From positions 1 to 17,671 of the forward strand of contig CALNAE010000069.1 in NCBI GenBank assembly GCA_937874315.1: a stretch of 17,671 nt of DNA, read 5' to 3'. A program made the position numbers and the translations under genes. Of the stretch, positions 1 to 6,077 are shown piece after piece (the stretch's first letter is position 1; each line of letters begins with the position of its first letter). The notes under the pieces are model-generated. The model saw nothing but the letters and a program-made list of their open reading frames with translations. It did no database searches and was not told where the DNA came from. The stretch is from an uncultured Bifidobacterium sp. Its GTDB lineage: Bacteria > Actinomycetota > Actinomycetes > Actinomycetales > Bifidobacteriaceae.

Positions 1-55
1 CCCAGCTGACGATATGGAACCCGTCGAGGATGCGTTCGGCCGTGGGGCACCAGCG
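1..55 (-). pseudogene. Fragment of an ISL3-type transposase
   Basis: Read on the minus strand, these 55 bases are open throughout and give a peptide containing AERILDGFHIVSW. That resembles the 'D-x-FH-[IV]-V-x-W' segment typical of ISL3-family transposases, just before their helical DDE region. The reading continues off the left edge. On its 5' side it stops exactly at the end of the IS21 element at 56. The rest of the gene is not found on the other side of that element, where parA sequence begins instead. Only 18 residues are visible, so the family call rests on one short motif recalled from memory. Confidence 0.45.
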
Positions 56-125
56 TGTTTTGGTTCAATTGTTTTTTGTGGTTTTGGTCAGGTAGTTTTT
101 TCGGGTTTGGGCGTGGGGCATGCTG
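56..125 (+). repeat. IS21 left terminal inverted repeat
   Basis: About 70 bp that match the inverted right end (2419-2488) with small gaps. Shared blocks include TGTTTT at the tip, GTTTTTTGTGG, TTGGTCA, TTTTTTCGGGTTT, GGCGTGG and a final TGCTG. Long ends with internal repeated blocks are usual for IS21 elements and are where IstA binds. Confidence 0.85.
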
Positions 126-186
126 ACCATAGTCGGGCTGTACCTTGGTAGTGCTTCGTTATCTATCGAGGAGGGCCGGAAAGGCA

Positions 187-1653
187 ATGATCAACATGTC
201 CAGAATCAATTCTATCCGTCGTCGGCGCAGGGAGGGCGAGTCCATCGCTTCGATCGCGCGCGCCGAAGGCGTCAGCGAGCCGACGGTGCGCAAGTATCTG
301 AAGGTCGATGACCTGTCGGCCAGGCCGCCGGTCAGGAAGGGGCGGGCCTCGATGCTTGATGAGTGGACGCCTGTCATCGAGCAGTGGCTCGCCGAGGATC
401 GTGTCACGTGGCGCAAGCAGCGGCATACAGCGACCAGGGTCTGGGAGCGGCTTCGAGACGAGCATGGGGTGAAGGTCTCGTTGTCGACGGTGACCAGAAA
501 GGTCGCGCAGCTCAAGCGCGAGTTCGCGTTCGAGCGCGAGAGCGGGTTTCTGGATCTGGTGTGGCATCCGGGAGAATGCCAGGCCGATTTCGGCGAGGTC
601 GATGTCCGGTATCGCGGCTCGGTGACGCGCATGCGTCATTTCGTGCTTGATTTCCCGTATTCGAATATCGGGCTGAGCCAGCTGATGCCGGCAGAGAACG
701 CGGAGTGCACGTGCCGGGCATTATCGGATATCTTCGAATGGCTCGGCGGGGTTCCCGTCAGGATCGTGTACGACAACGCCGCGGGCGTGGGGCGCAAACG
801 GTTCGACGGGATCCGCCTGACCCGCTTGTTCCAGGCGTTCCAGACCCATTACGGGTTCGAGTATTCGTTCTGCAACCCGTATTCCGGCCATGAGAAGGGA
901 GGGGTCGAGGCTCGCGTCGGGGCCGTGAGACGGAAACTGTTCGTGCCGGTGCCGAGCGTATGGAACATCGAAAGCTTCAACGAGCGCCTGCCCGAACGCT
1001 GCCTCGCGTTGGGAGACAGGGAGCACTACAGGAAAGGAGAAGGGCAGGCGGGCCTGTTCGAGGACGATCGCAAGGCGCTGATGCCCCTGCCGTCCAAACG
1101 CTTCGACGTGGTCACCTGGAAACGATTGAAAACGGACAAGTACGGGCAGGTCACGCTTCAGGGACGCCACCGGTACTCGACCGGTCCCGAGCATGCCGGC
1201 CGCGAGGTCATCGTCGGCCTGCGCGCCCTCGGGATCGAGATACTCGACGCCAAAGGCGCGCATATCGCGACGCACCCGCGCGCTTACGGCGACAAGCCGA
1301 CCAGCAGCGACGATCCCTCTCGCCAGCTCGAGCTTCTGTGCGCCAAGCCCAACGCGTGGGCCAACAGCCGGGTCCGTGAGGCGCTGCCGGACCCGCTGCG
1401 TGAATGGCTCGACGTCCAGGACAAGGACACGCTCAGGGAAAGCCTGCGAACGCTTAAGGCAGCGGATCACGAAAGCGGGTGGGAGCACGCGGTCGCCGGC
1501 ATGCTCGAGATCCTCGAATCCACCGGCGGCGCCGATCGCCCCGGCGTCTGCCTCGCCGCGTGCAGGCGCGCCGGCGGCATCGAGTCCATCGCCTACGACG
1601 ATCCCGTCGACCTGAACGAATACGACATCGCCTTCGCCAAGGAGCCGTCATGA
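187..1653 (+). CDS. istA: IS21-family transposase IstA
   Basis: DDE-type transposase of the IS21 element, which cuts and joins the element's ends with the help of IstB. The 488-residue product has an N-terminal helix-turn-helix (about residues 18-40, SIASIARAEGVSEPTVRKYL) for binding the terminal repeats. An integrase-type catalytic core follows: the first aspartate is in CQADFGE (D134), the second in VYDNAAG (D196) and the glutamate in EKGGVE (E241). Length is normal for the family. The ATG at 187 was chosen because GAGGAGGG (168-175) lies 11 nt upstream; ATG 196 is an alternative. An upstream in-frame start at 145 lacks a ribosome site. The stop overlaps the istB start (ATGA, 1650-1653), so the two are translationally coupled. 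Confidence 0.93.
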   Translation: MINMSRINSIRRRRREGESIASIARAEGVSEPTVRKYLKVDDLSARPPVRKGRASMLDEWTPVIEQWLAEDRVTWRKQRHTATRVWERLRDEHGVKVSLSTVTRKVAQLKREFAFERESGFLDLVWHPGECQADFGEVDVRYRGSVTRMRHFVLDFPYSNIGLSQLMPAENAECTCRALSDIFEWLGGVPVRIVYDNAAGVGRKRFDGIRLTRLFQAFQTHYGFEYSFCNPYSGHEKGGVEARVGAVRRKLFVPVPSVWNIESFNERLPERCLALGDREHYRKGEGQAGLFEDDRKALMPLPSKRFDVVTWKRLKTDKYGQVTLQGRHRYSTGPEHAGREVIVGLRALGIEILDAKGAHIATHPRAYGDKPTSSDDPSRQLELLCAKPNAWANSRVREALPDPLREWLDVQDKDTLRESLRTLKAADHESGWEHAVAGMLEILESTGGADRPGVCLAACRRAGGIESIAYDDPVDLNEYDIAFAKEPS

Positions 1654-2414
1654 ACCAGAAAAACGACAGGACCGACACCGACCTGCTCCGCACGCGAGCA
1701 CGTTCCCTGTTCATATCAAGCGCCACCATCGAGTCCACGCTCGATTGGGCCACTCCCCGGCAGACCGAAGCCATCAATCGGATGCTGGAGACCGAGCTCG
1801 CCAACCGGCAGGCCGCCAAACACGAGCGGCTCATGCGCCGCGCCAGGTTCCCCGTCGTCAAAAGCATCGAAGGCTACGACTTCACGAACGTGAAGCTGCC
1901 CGACGGATACTCCAGAAATCAACTGACCGGCCTGGACTTCGTCGGCAAGGCGCAGGACCTCGTGTTCTACGGCAAAACAGGACGGGGCAAAAGCCACCTG
2001 GCCACCGCGCTCGGCATCATCGCCATCAGCCAGGGCATGAACGTGCGCTTCCACCAGACCGCCGAGCTCGTGCTCCAGCTAGGCAAGGCCAAACGCGACG
2101 GCGCCCTCGACGCGCTGCTCAGAGACCTCGCGCGCGCCGACCTGATCATCCTCGACGAGTTCGGCTACGTGCCCTTCGACATCGACGGCGCCAGACTCCT
2201 CTACCAGATCATCACCGGCAGCTACGAGAGAAGAAGCATCATCTTCACCACCAACATCGAGTTCAGCAAATGGGGCACGATCTTCGCCGACGACAAACTC
2301 GCCGCCGCGATCATCGACCGCATCGTCCACCACGGCCGCCTCATCGAATTCACCGGACCAAGCCGGCGCGTGAGCGAAGCCCTCATGTTCGGCAAGGAAA
2401 TCCACAACCAATAA
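1650..2414 (+). CDS. istB: IS21-family helper ATPase IstB
   Basis: AAA+ ATPase related to DnaC/DnaA that assembles on DNA and directs IstA to the target. The 254-residue product carries a Walker A motif GKTGRGKS (about 108-115) and a Walker B motif LIILDE (165-170) followed by FGYVPF, both typical of IstB. A sensor-1-like TTNIEF segment and a C-terminal RIVHHGRLIEF segment also fit the family. The start is ATG 1650, inside the istA stop region, with AAGGAG at 1639-1644. The longer frame opening at 1479 overlaps istA coding sequence and lacks support. Length is typical and no frameshift is seen. Confidence 0.93.
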   Translation: MNQKNDRTDTDLLRTRARSLFISSATIESTLDWATPRQTEAINRMLETELANRQAAKHERLMRRARFPVVKSIEGYDFTNVKLPDGYSRNQLTGLDFVGKAQDLVFYGKTGRGKSHLATALGIIAISQGMNVRFHQTAELVLQLGKAKRDGALDALLRDLARADLIILDEFGYVPFDIDGARLLYQIITGSYERRSIIFTTNIEFSKWGTIFADDKLAAAIIDRIVHHGRLIEFTGPSRRVSEALMFGKEIHNQ

Positions 2415-2418
2415 CCAA

Positions 2419-2488
2419 CAGCACGCTCCACGCCGAAACCCGAAAAAAATAAGTGACCAACCACAAAAAACCAACTTGACTAAAAACA
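2419..2488 (-). repeat. IS21 right terminal inverted repeat
   Basis: The reverse complement of this stretch matches 56-125 with a few substitutions and 1-2 nt gaps. It begins 5 nt after the istB stop and its tip (TGTTTTTAG on the minus strand) supplies the last two codons and the stop of the truncated parA frame. Confidence 0.85.
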
Positions 2489-2872
2489 ACGCGAGGCACG
2501 GGCCTCGTCGAGCATCGCCCAGGCCTGCTGCAGGTCCATCGGACTGTCGCTCGTGGGCACCAGCACGAAATCCGCCGCTTCGATGGCGGCCTGCAGCAGC
2601 TTGCCCTGCGGCGGAGCGTCCACGATCTGCCATGCGCCCGGACGCTCATCGCGGCCCAACCGAGACAGCGTGCTCAGATTCGCCGGAAGCACCTCGAATC
2701 CCAGCTCATCGCCATTGTCGCGGGCCGCGTCCGCCCACAACGAGGCGCTGGACTGCGGGTCAGCGTCATACACCGTCGCCACGCCGCCGCGGTCTACGAC
2801 CGTCTGCGCCATATACATGCTGGATGTCGTCTTGCCGACCCCGCCCTTGATATTCGCCACGGCTAGTTTCAT
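2480..2872 (-). pseudogene. ParA-type partition ATPase, 3' end removed by IS21
   Basis: N-terminal 128 residues of a deviant Walker-type ParA/Soj ATPase, the class that moves low-copy plasmids and ICEs (or chromosomes) to daughter cells by a DNA-bound ATP gradient. The deviant Walker A KGGVGKTT is at residues 9-16 and the DADPQ motif at 36-40. The Walker B region is WQIVDAPPQG, followed by the FVLVPTS strand. Start ATG 2872 has GGAGA 7 nt upstream; an upstream ATG at 2884 does not. The frame enters the IS21 tip, adds C-F and stops, losing the C-terminal helices usual for these 190-220-residue proteins. It is probably non-functional. It lies downstream of the WhiB-like gene on the same strand, preceded by an 8-bp repeat array. 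No ParB partner is visible; it may lie beyond the IS or never have existed. Confidence 0.88.
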
Positions 2873-2900
2873 CGTTCTCTCCATTTCGTTTGATCTTTCG

Positions 2901-2940
2901 CATACTTGTCTGATTGCTGACTTGCTTGATTGACTGATTG
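2901..2940 (-). repeat. Five tandem 8-bp repeats upstream of parA
   Basis: On the minus strand five 8-bp units follow one another without gaps, each starting CAA: CAATCAGT, CAATCAAG, CAAGTCAG, CAATCAGA, CAAGTATG. On the plus strand the TTG cores fall at 2906, 2914, 2922, 2930 and 2938, an exact 8-bp period. The array lies in the gap between the WhiB-like stop and the parA start, ending 28 bp before the parA ATG. Short direct repeats next to parA are typical of plasmid centromere (parS/parC) sites or of ParA autorepression operators. That role is inferred from position. Confidence 0.6.
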
Positions 2941-2979
2941 CCTGAATGCTTGCAGATAAAAGAATGCCGTTCGCTGCAT

Positions 2980-3504
2980 CTACTGGAAGAGGGCGGGGAT
3001 GTCGCCCGTCGATTGCTCGAATGCCCGGTTATCCGGCATGTTGCGCCTGCGCTGCGCGCGGCGACGCGCCTGCTTGAGCCGGCGCTCCTCGCTCTCGACC
3101 CGTTTGAGCGCCTCGGGATGGGCGCGCAGCCAGTCCCTGAACTCATGGATCCGCGCATCGAGGTCCCCGCCGGAGCGCGAGTACACCGTAACGCCATCCG
3201 ATTCGGCCATGTTGCCCAAAGCGCGGCGCTGATTGCGCCGGAAACCGCCGAACAGGCCGTACTGGATGCCGCCGGCGGTCGCGTCCGCCAGACACTCCAA
3301 GCGAACCGGGCACGACTCGCAGATCCTGCGGGCCATCGTCCGATACACCGGATCCACGGGATCCTCGCCGGCCGAGTCCTCGAATGTCCACATCCGATCA
3401 GCCCACAGCGGGCTGGCCGCGTAGAACCGCGCGCACTCGGCACGCTCCCGCCAATCACCCACTGACGCAGGGCGCGTGCGACGGAAACCGCTGGAATCAG
3501 CCAT
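2980..3504 (-). CDS. WhiB-like [4Fe-4S] regulatory protein
   Basis: WhiB-family protein, an actinobacteria-specific redox- and NO-sensitive iron-sulfur regulator that usually acts with the primary sigma factor. The four cluster cysteines are C24, C62, C65 and C71, giving the family's C-x2-C-x5-C block (RICESCPVRLEC). The G-[IVL]-[WFY]-G-G turn is present as YGLFGG (82-87). The 174-residue protein has an Arg-rich C-terminal half (about 125-160) that could bind DNA. Start ATG 3504 has AGGAGG (3511-3516) 6 nt upstream. The initiator gene's TGA overlaps it as TGATG, so translation is coupled. WhiB proteins occur on actinophages and mobile elements; the target here is unknown. Confidence 0.87.
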   Translation of the reverse strand: MADSSGFRRTRPASVGDWRERAECARFYAASPLWADRMWTFEDSAGEDPVDPVYRTMARRICESCPVRLECLADATAGGIQYGLFGGFRRNQRRALGNMAESDGVTVYSRSGGDLDARIHEFRDWLRAHPEALKRVESEERRLKQARRRAQRRRNMPDNRAFEQSTGDIPALFQ

Positions 3505-4688
3505 CACACGCCTCCTTCCGCCGAGCGTAGATTGCCTGCGAAGTGATACCCGCCAGCGATGGAGACGGCCTCGGCTCCCGTATGCCGCCCGACCGATGGC
3601 TTGCCTGCGTCCGGGTGGGTCCGCTGCCAGTCAGCGATGATCCGTTCGTCCGGCAGACCGGCCTTCAACCCCGCCACGACGTGACGCTTGGCGGCCGGGT
3701 AGTGGCCATCATCGAAGTCCAAGCGCGACAAGCAGCTCATGATGGTAGCCTCGGTCGGCATGCGACCGAACGAGGCTTCCGCACCAGGCTCGACCGGCTT
3801 GCCGGGGCGTGAACGCTGCAGCGCGATCTGGGCCCAGTTGCGCCTGAGCGCAACCAGAGTCAGTACGTTGCTGCGCCAGAACGAGTCCGTCATGGCCCAG
3901 GACGCCACGGCCAGCACCTCGCCCGCCGGGCGTCCGTCCAGCAGCGTGCGGGCCGCGTCCAGATCACCGGCGTGCCCCCGTGCGCTGCGAAGGGGAGCCC
4001 CGAGCCCATGCTCGACGAGCAGAACGGCGAACATGCTGTTGAGTTCACGTGCCGATTCGCTCGGCACGTCATGATTCCCCACCCGGCGCGCGCCTCCCCC
4101 GTGGGGGGACCGTGAGGGGGTATTTGTTAAATTATTTGTTTCCTTATAAGCCCTGTCACTGGTGACAGGGCCGGCACTGTCACCAGTGACAGGGCTGGAA
4201 TCATTCTCAATACCAGCACTGTCATTTTGACAGGTCTGGGAATCGGCGGAATTCCGCGATTTTCCAGCATTGTCATTTTGACTGGTCTGAAACTCGGGAG
4301 CCTCCATAGTCTGCTGCCCGATGCCGCGATCCGCGCGTTCCCGTCTGGCCTGCGATCCCGGTTTCTGGGCGACCGGTTCGAGCGCGACGCCCATGCAACA
4401 CTCCCACACGACAGGACGGTACTGCGGCACCAGATACCGGCCATGCTCATCGCGCTGCGCGAGATTCTGGTTCCCGCGCCGGATGACGCCCGACTCCTCC
4501 AGATCACTCAGGGAACGGCGCACCGTGCTCTCGGAACAATGCGCCTCGGCCATCAGCGTCTCGATCGTCGGCCACGCCGATCGGCCATCCGGCTGGCACC
4601 TATCCGCCAAGGCGATAAGAATCAGACGAGCCGAAGCGCTCGGGCACTGAGCCTCGCGCAACGCCCACGACGTACATTGCCAACTCAT
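3504..4688 (-). CDS. Winged-helix replication-initiator-like protein
   Basis: The 394-residue product has an N-terminal winged helix (about residues 8-75; recognition helix CSESTVRRSLSDLEESG), common in plasmid and phage replication initiators. A low-complexity linker (about 105-210) and a helical C-terminal domain (about 212-370) follow. The linker holds peptide repeats QNDNAG/QNDSAG 17 residues apart and PVTGD/PVTSD 8 residues apart. These are encoded by palindromic DNA repeats at 4150-4289 beside an AT-rich tract. This order (DNA-binding domain, linker carrying an origin, helicase-recruiting domain) matches lambda O, so initiation is the favoured role. No catalytic rolling-circle motif was seen. 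ATG 4688 has GGAGG 5 nt upstream; the frame opening at 4859 has no such site. It overlaps the 26-codon ORF upstream (ATGA) and the WhiB-like gene downstream (TGATG). A plain transcriptional regulator remains possible. Confidence 0.68.
   Translation of the reverse strand: MSWQCTSWALREAQCPSASARLILIALADRCQPDGRSAWPTIETLMAEAHCSESTVRRSLSDLEESGVIRRGNQNLAQRDEHGRYLVPQYRPVVWECCMGVALEPVAQKPGSQARRERADRGIGQQTMEAPEFQTSQNDNAGKSRNSADSQTCQNDSAGIENDSSPVTGDSAGPVTSDRAYKETNNLTNTPSRSPHGGGARRVGNHDVPSESARELNSMFAVLLVEHGLGAPLRSARGHAGDLDAARTLLDGRPAGEVLAVASWAMTDSFWRSNVLTLVALRRNWAQIALQRSRPGKPVEPGAEASFGRMPTEATIMSCLSRLDFDDGHYPAAKRHVVAGLKAGLPDERIIADWQRTHPDAGKPSVGRHTGAEAVSIAGGYHFAGNLRSAEGGV
4121..4289 (-). other. Putative replication origin inside the initiator gene
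   Basis: Four palindrome-centred repeats occur in 140 bp. Two have the form CTGTCAC-N2-GTGACAG (centres about 4160 and 4184). One is CTGTCA-TTT-TGACAG (centre 4226) and one is a degenerate version (centre 4277). The last two share a 26-bp direct repeat with two mismatches (4213-4238 and 4264-4289). Offsets of 24, 42 and 51 bp are all multiples of three. Immediately beside the array, 4121-4150 is strongly AT-rich in an otherwise GC-rich gene, as expected of a DNA-unwinding element. Origin function is inferred from this arrangement. Confidence 0.55.
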
Positions 4689-4765
4689 GACATCCTCCAG
4701 ACCCAGAGAGCCGAAGCGCCGAAAGAGAACGGCAGCACCACAATCGGAACAAACAACAAGTTCAT
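4685..4765 (-). CDS. 26-residue hydrophobic peptide (small ORF)
   Basis: A short frame starting MNLLFVPIVVLPF and ending VWRMS. It is hydrophobic over nearly its whole length and could form a single membrane helix. Its ATG overlaps the TGA of the 73-aa gene upstream (ATGA, 4765-4762), and its own TGA overlaps the ATG of the initiator-like gene (ATGA, 4688-4685). A GGAGG-like site (CACGGAGGC) lies about 8 nt before the start. The double stop-start coupling argues that it is translated, either as a real membrane peptide or as a coupling leader for the initiator gene. No homologue is recognised. Confidence 0.5.
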   Translation of the reverse strand: MNLLFVPIVVLPFSFGASALWVWRMS

Positions 4766-4983
4766 CGCGCGCCTCCGTGCGGCATGCCGCCCCGCAGCAT
4801 GCGCTCACGCTCGGCCCTGATATCCGCATCCATGCCAAGCGCCTCATCCAAGGAATCACGCAACGCCCTGGCCTGCGCCTCGTCCAGCGTCACCACCCGT
4901 CCGCGAAGCCCGTAAGACGAATCGTCCCTGATACGCACCTCGAAGAAGCCCTGCACAAGCCGCGTCGCAACCATGTTCAGCAT
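4762..4983 (-). CDS. Small hypothetical protein (73 aa)
   Basis: Soluble, charged 73-residue protein that I do not recognise. The first half (about 1-30, ...TRLVQGFFEVRIRDD...) looks like two beta strands. The second half (about 33-65, LDEAQARALRDSLDEALG...) is a clear amphipathic helix rich in Ala, Glu and Arg. Start ATG 4983 has AAGGAG 8 nt upstream and overlaps the stop of the preceding membrane-protein gene (TGATG). A GTG one codon upstream is less well placed. It is coupled downstream to the 26-residue ORF. Conserved coupling and a good ribosome site support expression. Position just upstream of the initiator suggests an accessory or copy-control role, but nothing in the sequence shows it. 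Confidence 0.68.
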   Translation of the reverse strand: MLNMVATRLVQGFFEVRIRDDSSYGLRGRVVTLDEAQARALRDSLDEALGMDADIRAERERMLRGGMPHGGAR

Positions 4984-5237
4984 CACTCCGGCTCCTTCAC
5001 GCCTTTAGGCGCTTCCGGGGCGTTGCGCAGCTCGAAGAGCAGCCAGATCAAAACAGGCCCGCTGACCAGAGCCATGCCCAGAACGACGCAGACCCACAAC
5101 GGCGGATGCCAGCCAGCAGCAGCCGAGACCACGCACACCAAAGCAATGAAGAACGCGAACACCCCCATACAAAAGGCCAGCAATCCAAGCCAGATCAGCA
5201 CTCCACGAAACATCGCCAAGCAGGAGGAACCCCTCAC
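4983..5237 (-). CDS. Two-helix membrane protein (84 aa)
   Basis: Predicted inner-membrane protein with a long hydrophobic segment at about residues 10-41 and a second at about 46-70, then a short charged tail ending KGVKEPE. The GTG start at 5237 is supported by GGAGG (5245-5249) 7 nt upstream. It overlaps the stop of the upstream gene as GTGA; ATG 5213 is a weaker alternative. The stop overlaps the next start. I do not recognise a family. Small two-helix proteins in actinobacterial plasmids and AICEs include the Spd spread proteins, which is one possibility from context only. Confidence 0.65.
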   Translation of the reverse strand: MRGSSCLAMFRGVLIWLGLLAFCMGVFAFFIALVCVVSAAAGWHPPLWVCVVLGMALVSGPVLIWLLFELRNAPEAPKGVKEPE

Positions 5238-5677
5238 CGCGCCACCTCCAAATCCACGGCAGAGACAGCAAGCTCAACCCTGAGAAAATCTTGCGAAGCA
5301 CGCAAATCCCGCAAGCAGACCACCAAGAGCGCTGAACAAAACGCCAGACCCAAAGCCGCGAGAGACAGCACAGCCAGGAAAAACAGCCCATAGGAGGCGA
5401 ACGGCACGAAAACAATCAGCACCAAAGCCATGAGCAGACCAACACCCACAATCATCCCCACGCGGTGCGCGTAATGATCCACTTGGCCCAGCCAGTACAC
5501 GGCCTCGCTCACAGCCTTCCGAGCAGCGCCGTTCGAGGGATGCTGCGCCATAGCGCGTCGACGAGCAATCTCCGGTGAGGAAATGCGCAGGGGCGGGCGC
5601 TGCGAACCCATAAAACTCGTATTGTTGTTATTACGCACCTCGGGCAACGCCAAGGTGCACCTGTTAAAGTTAGTCAT
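5234..5677 (-). CDS. Two-helix membrane protein, first gene of the module (147 aa)
   Basis: The N-terminal 70 residues are polar and look cytoplasmic, with an Asn run (NNNNT) and basic stretches such as EIARRRAMAQ. Two membrane helices follow at about 73-93 and 96-121, then a C-terminal segment predicted helical (LRDLRASQDFLRVELAVSAVD). ATG 5677 has AAGGAG 8 nt upstream. This is the first gene of the leftward chain and is coupled by GTGA overlap to the 84-aa membrane protein, so the two may work together. No family is recognised. Roles in spread, conjugation or superinfection exclusion would fit the context but are unproven. Confidence 0.7.
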   Translation of the reverse strand: MTNFNRCTLALPEVRNNNNTSFMGSQRPPLRISSPEIARRRAMAQHPSNGAARKAVSEAVYWLGQVDHYAHRVGMIVGVGLLMALVLIVFVPFASYGLFFLAVLSLAALGLAFCSALLVVCLRDLRASQDFLRVELAVSAVDLEVAR

Positions 5678-5703
5678 CGCAATGACTCCTTGCTAATGGG
5701 AAT

Positions 5704-5737
5704 AAACGAAGAAGGCATCCAATACTCGACTTCGTTT
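5704..5737. promoter_or_regulatory. Inverted repeat in the leader of the module
   Basis: AAACGAAG and CTTCGTTT form 8-bp arms separated by 18 bp, 27 bp upstream of the first gene's start at 5677. The spacing of arm centres (26 bp) is wide for one dimeric repressor but possible for two sites or an RNA hairpin. The minus-strand block ATCAAACGAA within it recurs just upstream of parA (2885-2894). Confidence 0.35.
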
Positions 5738-5755
5738 GATTTTTAGTTATTGCAC

Positions 5756-5798
5756 GCCGTTCTCAGTGGCCTAACACTGAGAACGGCATTTCTTTTTT
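5756..5798 (+). terminator. Rho-independent terminator reading rightward
   Basis: Perfect 12-bp stem GCCGTTCTCAGT / ACTGAGAACGGC (5756-5767, 5776-5787) with an 8-nt loop, followed on the plus strand by ATTTCTTTTTT. On the minus strand the hairpin is followed by GTGCAATAACT, with no T-run, so the strong orientation is rightward. No plus-strand gene lies to its left within the module, so it may end antisense transcription or an unseen small RNA. Confidence 0.72.
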
Positions 5799-5818
5799 GG
5801 AAGCTGATAGAAGGAGCG

Positions 5819-6034
5819 TCAGTCCAGGGGTTCACCTCCTTCTCTCACTATCGGATCTTTCAGACCTAAGATAAAATCTGCAGACAATCCGAAACGACCA
5901 GACAAAAACACGAGATCGTTCTCCGTCCACATCAGCTGTTTATTAACTTTTTTGGATATCGTTCCCGCTGACTGATGCATTTGACCGGCCAATGAGCGAT
6001 AAGTAATCCCCTTGCCCTGAAGCCACAACTTCAT
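5819..6034 (-). CDS. Small HTH (XRE/Cro-like) regulator, leftward
   Basis: Small DNA-binding protein, 71 residues from ATG 6034. The helix-turn-helix covers about residues 9-32 (ITYRSLAGQMHQSAGTISKKVN), followed by a WTENDLVFLSGRFGLSADFILGL tail typical of Cro/C1-type repressors. ATG 6034 has AGAAGGA about 8 nt upstream. ATG 6070 (83 residues) lacks a ribosome site but lies 7 nt after a TATTGT box, as in leaderless actinobacterial and lambda cI transcripts, so both starts may be used. The segment ISKKV...W..NDLV matches the same region of the divergent HTH gene (SKKL...W...ADLV), so the two are probably related. Likely role: maintenance or lysogeny-type switch of the mobile element. Confidence 0.75.
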   Translation of the reverse strand: MKLWLQGKGITYRSLAGQMHQSAGTISKKVNKQLMWTENDLVFLSGRFGLSADFILGLKDPIVREGGEPLD

Positions 6035-6077
6035 TGGCGAGTTCCTTCTAATTACCTGTTGTGTCTTCATAAGACGC

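Larger units (their letters stand above)
56..2488 (+). mobile_element. IS21-family insertion sequence (complete)
   Basis: A 2,433-bp element whose two genes (istA, istB) overlap by 4 nt, bounded by long imperfect inverted ends that both begin TGTTTT. Size, two-gene layout and ends fit the IS21 family, whose IstA is a DDE transposase and IstB an AAA+ helper ATPase. Both reading frames look intact, so the copy may be active. No 4-8 bp direct target duplication is visible: the left flank ends ...ccagcg and the right flank starts acgcga.... The two flanks also come from different genes, an ISL3-like transposase on the left and parA on the right. The exact IS21 subgroup cannot be named without comparison. 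Confidence 0.92.

Noticed and set aside
40..55. Resemblance of the left flank to parA (GGGCACCAGC also occurs near 2556)
   Set aside because: The match is about ten bases and in a different reading context. The ISL3-like reading frame explains the left flank better.
2938..3465. Plus-strand open frame opposite the WhiB-like gene
   Set aside because: The minus-strand WhiB cysteine motif, ribosome site and coupling are decisive, so this is a shadow.
4150..4289. CRISPR array
   Set aside because: Repeats are short, palindromic, unequal in spacing and lie in coding sequence, with no cas genes present.
4227..4820. Plus-strand open frame opposite the initiator gene
   Set aside because: No ribosome site and no motif. 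The opposite strand has a winged helix, in-frame repeats and coupled starts.
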